From Hymenobacter terricola (GTDB lineage Bacteria; Bacteroidota; Bacteroidia; Cytophagales; Hymenobacteraceae): a stretch of 32,585 bases of DNA. The translations under genes were made by a program, and so were the position numbers. The notes under the pieces are model-generated. The model was not told where the DNA came from. It saw only the letters and a program-made list of their open reading frames with translations, and did no database searches. Positions 31,601-32,585 of this stretch are shown one piece after another; position 1 is the stretch's first letter; each line of letters begins with the position of its first letter. Location of the stretch: the NCBI RefSeq assembly GCF_017921975.2, contig NZ_JAGEMO020000112.1, forward strand, positions 1-32,585. The letters are read 5' to 3'.

Positions 31601-32146
31601 ATGGATGCCAAGCAAGCCACCCGCCTCAGTAAGTTTCTCAGCCTGCACCTGCGGCATACCCCCGCCGCTATCGGCCTGGAGTTGGAAGAAGGCGGCTGGG
31701 TGGGCGTGGCCGAGCTACTGGCGGCTTGCGCGGCGCACGGCACGCCCATCAGCCCGTCAGAATTAACCGAAATAGTGACTGGCAGCGACAAGCAGCGCTT
31801 CGCCTTTGATGCCACTGGTACCCGCATTCGGGCGCAGCAGGGCCACAGCGTGGCGGTTGATTTGCAGCTGTTGCCCGCCGTACCGCCCGCCATCCTTTAC
31901 CACGGCACGGCCCCGGCGGCCTTACCCGCCATTCGGCGCGAGGGCTTGCAGAAAATGAACCGGCACCACGTTCACCTCTCGCCCGATGCCGAAACGGCCC
32001 GCCGTGTAGGAGCCCGGCGCGGCCAGCCCATTATCCTGACCGTGGACGCGGCGGCGATGCACGCGGCGGGCATCGTTTTCTACGAGTCCGGCAACGGCGT
32101 GTGGCTGGTGGATGCGGTGCCGCCGCAGCATTTGGGAGAGGCGTAG
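31601..32146 (+). CDS. kptA: RNA 2'-phosphotransferase, Tpt1/KptA family
   Basis: The ATG at 31601 gives 181 residues (MDAKQATRLSKFLSLHLRHTP), the normal KptA length. A longer frame opening at 31265 would only add heptads encoded by the 21-bp array. The enzyme transfers an internal RNA 2'-phosphate to NAD, giving ADP-ribose 1'',2''-cyclic phosphate. Conserved motifs are KFLSLHLRHTP, GGWVGVAELL, KQRFAFD, RIRAQQGHSV, LYHGTA, GLQKMNRHHVHLS, VGARRGQPIILTVDA and ESGNGVWLVDAVPPQHL. The catalytic Arg/His set looks complete. The natural bacterial substrate is not known, since bacteria lack the tRNA-splicing pathway that needs Tpt1. Its stop codon lies inside an inverted repeat. Confidence 0.96.
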   Translation: MDAKQATRLSKFLSLHLRHTPAAIGLELEEGGWVGVAELLAACAAHGTPISPSELTEIVTGSDKQRFAFDATGTRIRAQQGHSVAVDLQLLPAVPPAILYHGTAPAALPAIRREGLQKMNRHHVHLSPDAETARRVGARRGQPIILTVDAAAMHAAGIVFYESGNGVWLVDAVPPQHLGEA

Positions 32147-32230
32147 CGCGGACTTTGTAGTCCGCGTCCCCAGCAGATACCCGGACGATTGCCGAACGGC
32201 GCGGGGACGCGGACTACAAAGTCCGCGCTA
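32144..32230. repeat. Perfect 28-bp inverted repeat beginning at the kptA stop codon
   Basis: Arms 32144-32171 and 32203-32230 are perfectly complementary. Each arm also contains its own small hairpin (GCGGACTttgtAGTCCGC). The first three bases of the left arm are the TAG stop of kptA, and the right arm ends 5 bp before the stop codon of the minus-strand membrane-protein fragment. Confidence 0.9.
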
Positions 32231-32235
32231 CAGCA

Positions 32236-32430
32236 TTAGCGTAGATAATGCGCGGCCATGATGATGCCGTAAATCCACACCGTGTATAGGCTGGCGTGCC
32301 AGAAACCCTGCCGTAAGCTGGTGGACCACTGGCCACGGCAGCGGTTCGAGTTTTTGAACACCAGCCGCAGGGCCCGAAAAAACACCCAATACAGCATGGC
32401 GGCGAATGCCAGCACGCACGTCCATACTAG
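32236..32430 (-). pseudogene. C-terminal fragment of a membrane protein, cut by an IS element
   Basis: About 64 codons end at a TAA at 32236. They encode two probable spans (VWTCVLAFAAMLYWVFFRAL and GFWHASLYTVWIYGIIMAAHYL) joined by a basic loop. The reading frame continues to the right into sequence that belongs to the IS5-family element (SYLNCSH and beyond), so the original N-terminus is missing. I do not recognise the family. The rest of the gene may lie beyond the IS, outside the window. Confidence 0.5.
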
Positions 32431-32585
32431 GACGTGTGAACAATTAAGGTAGCTTTGAAGATGCAAAAAGACCGCACATTCCTGACCGACCCGCACTGGC
32501 AACGCCTTTCGCCACTCTTGCCGGGCCAAGCGAATGCCTGCGGCGTGACGGCCAAGGACACGCGCTTGTTCGTGGAGGCCGTACT
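32431..32585 (+). mobile_element. Left end of an IS5-family insertion sequence (runs off the window)
   Basis: The IS5-type transposase start at 32461 is preceded by a short leader starting gacgtgtgaacaattaaggt. The four bases just before it are CTAG (32427-32430), which fits the YTAR target preferred by IS5-family elements. The right end and the matching target copy are outside the window, so the boundary is an inference. Confidence 0.6.
32461..32585 (+). CDS. IS5-family transposase, N-terminal part
   Basis: The 41 visible codons after the ATG read MQKDRTFLTDPHWQRLSPLL then PGQANACGVTAKDTRLFVEAVL. This is the N-terminal helix-turn-helix (DUF4096-like) start of IS5/IS427-type transposases (compare W..I.PLLPG, G.TA.DNRLFVEAVLW). 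It is of a different subgroup from the decayed copy at 4291-4790. The frame is intact up to the window edge, and the catalytic DDE domain is outside the window. Confidence 0.88.
   Translation, partial: MQKDRTFLTDPHWQRLSPLLPGQANACGVTAKDTRLFVEAV

Overview
The window looks like chromosomal DNA from a high-GC member of the Bacteroidota, most likely Hymenobacter or a close relative. Three things point there. Several large secreted proteins have the architecture typical of type IX secretion (T9SS): a signal peptide, FN3/PKD/GEVED-type modules, and in two of them a C-terminal 'YPNP' sorting domain. Promoters follow the Bacteroidota form (TTG, about 19 bp, TAnnTTTG); the one in front of tRNA-Glu is a perfect example. 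Housekeeping proteins (GAPDH, MutS2, MurB, KdsB, SUI1, KptA) read as Bacteroidota-like. The genus is an inference; no rRNA is present.

Layout. 1-4009 (-): a giant secreted protein, cut by the window edge, built from 834-bp tandem repeats. 4216-5060: a decayed IS5-family transposase beside a MITE-like inverted repeat. 5239-7585 (-): a soluble PAS histidine kinase and a shortened L,D-transpeptidase. 8123-13492 (-): a 1789-residue T9SS glycoside hydrolase. 13832-14915 (-): a DUF4272 lipoprotein and tRNA-Glu. 15219-18283 (+): GAPDH, a lipid kinase, SUI1/YciH and a DUF1622 membrane protein. 18396-19154 (-): KdsB. 19343-22874 (+): a LysM/RlpA-like protein, a TIGR02757 protein, a membrane protein and its decaying paralogue. 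23035-26294: a small winged-helix-like gene (-) divergent from mutS2 (+). 26555-31235 (-): a secreted phospholipase-D-fold protein, a shorter relative without the PLD part, and murB. 31601-32146 (+): kptA. 32236-32585: the tail of a membrane-protein gene cut by an IS5-family element that runs off the window.

Genes and function. Cell-envelope work dominates: murB, the L,D-transpeptidase and the LysM protein act on peptidoglycan, kdsB on LPS precursor, and the lipid kinase probably on lipids. Alongside these are central metabolism (GAPDH), recombination control (mutS2) and RNA repair (kptA). Most genes appear to be single transcription units rather than operons.

The most unusual feature is the intergenic DNA. 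Almost every gap holds a long perfect or near-perfect inverted repeat or a tandem array, from about nine unrelated families. Two arrays stand out: 23468-23719 (12 units) and 31268-31540 (13 units). Both have a strict 21-bp period, both sit in the promoter gap of a divergent gene pair, and in both many units carry a dyad-symmetric core, but their sequences are unrelated. They are the best candidates here for an undescribed element. A 7-bp array at 18263-18422 supplies the stop codons of both convergent neighbours.
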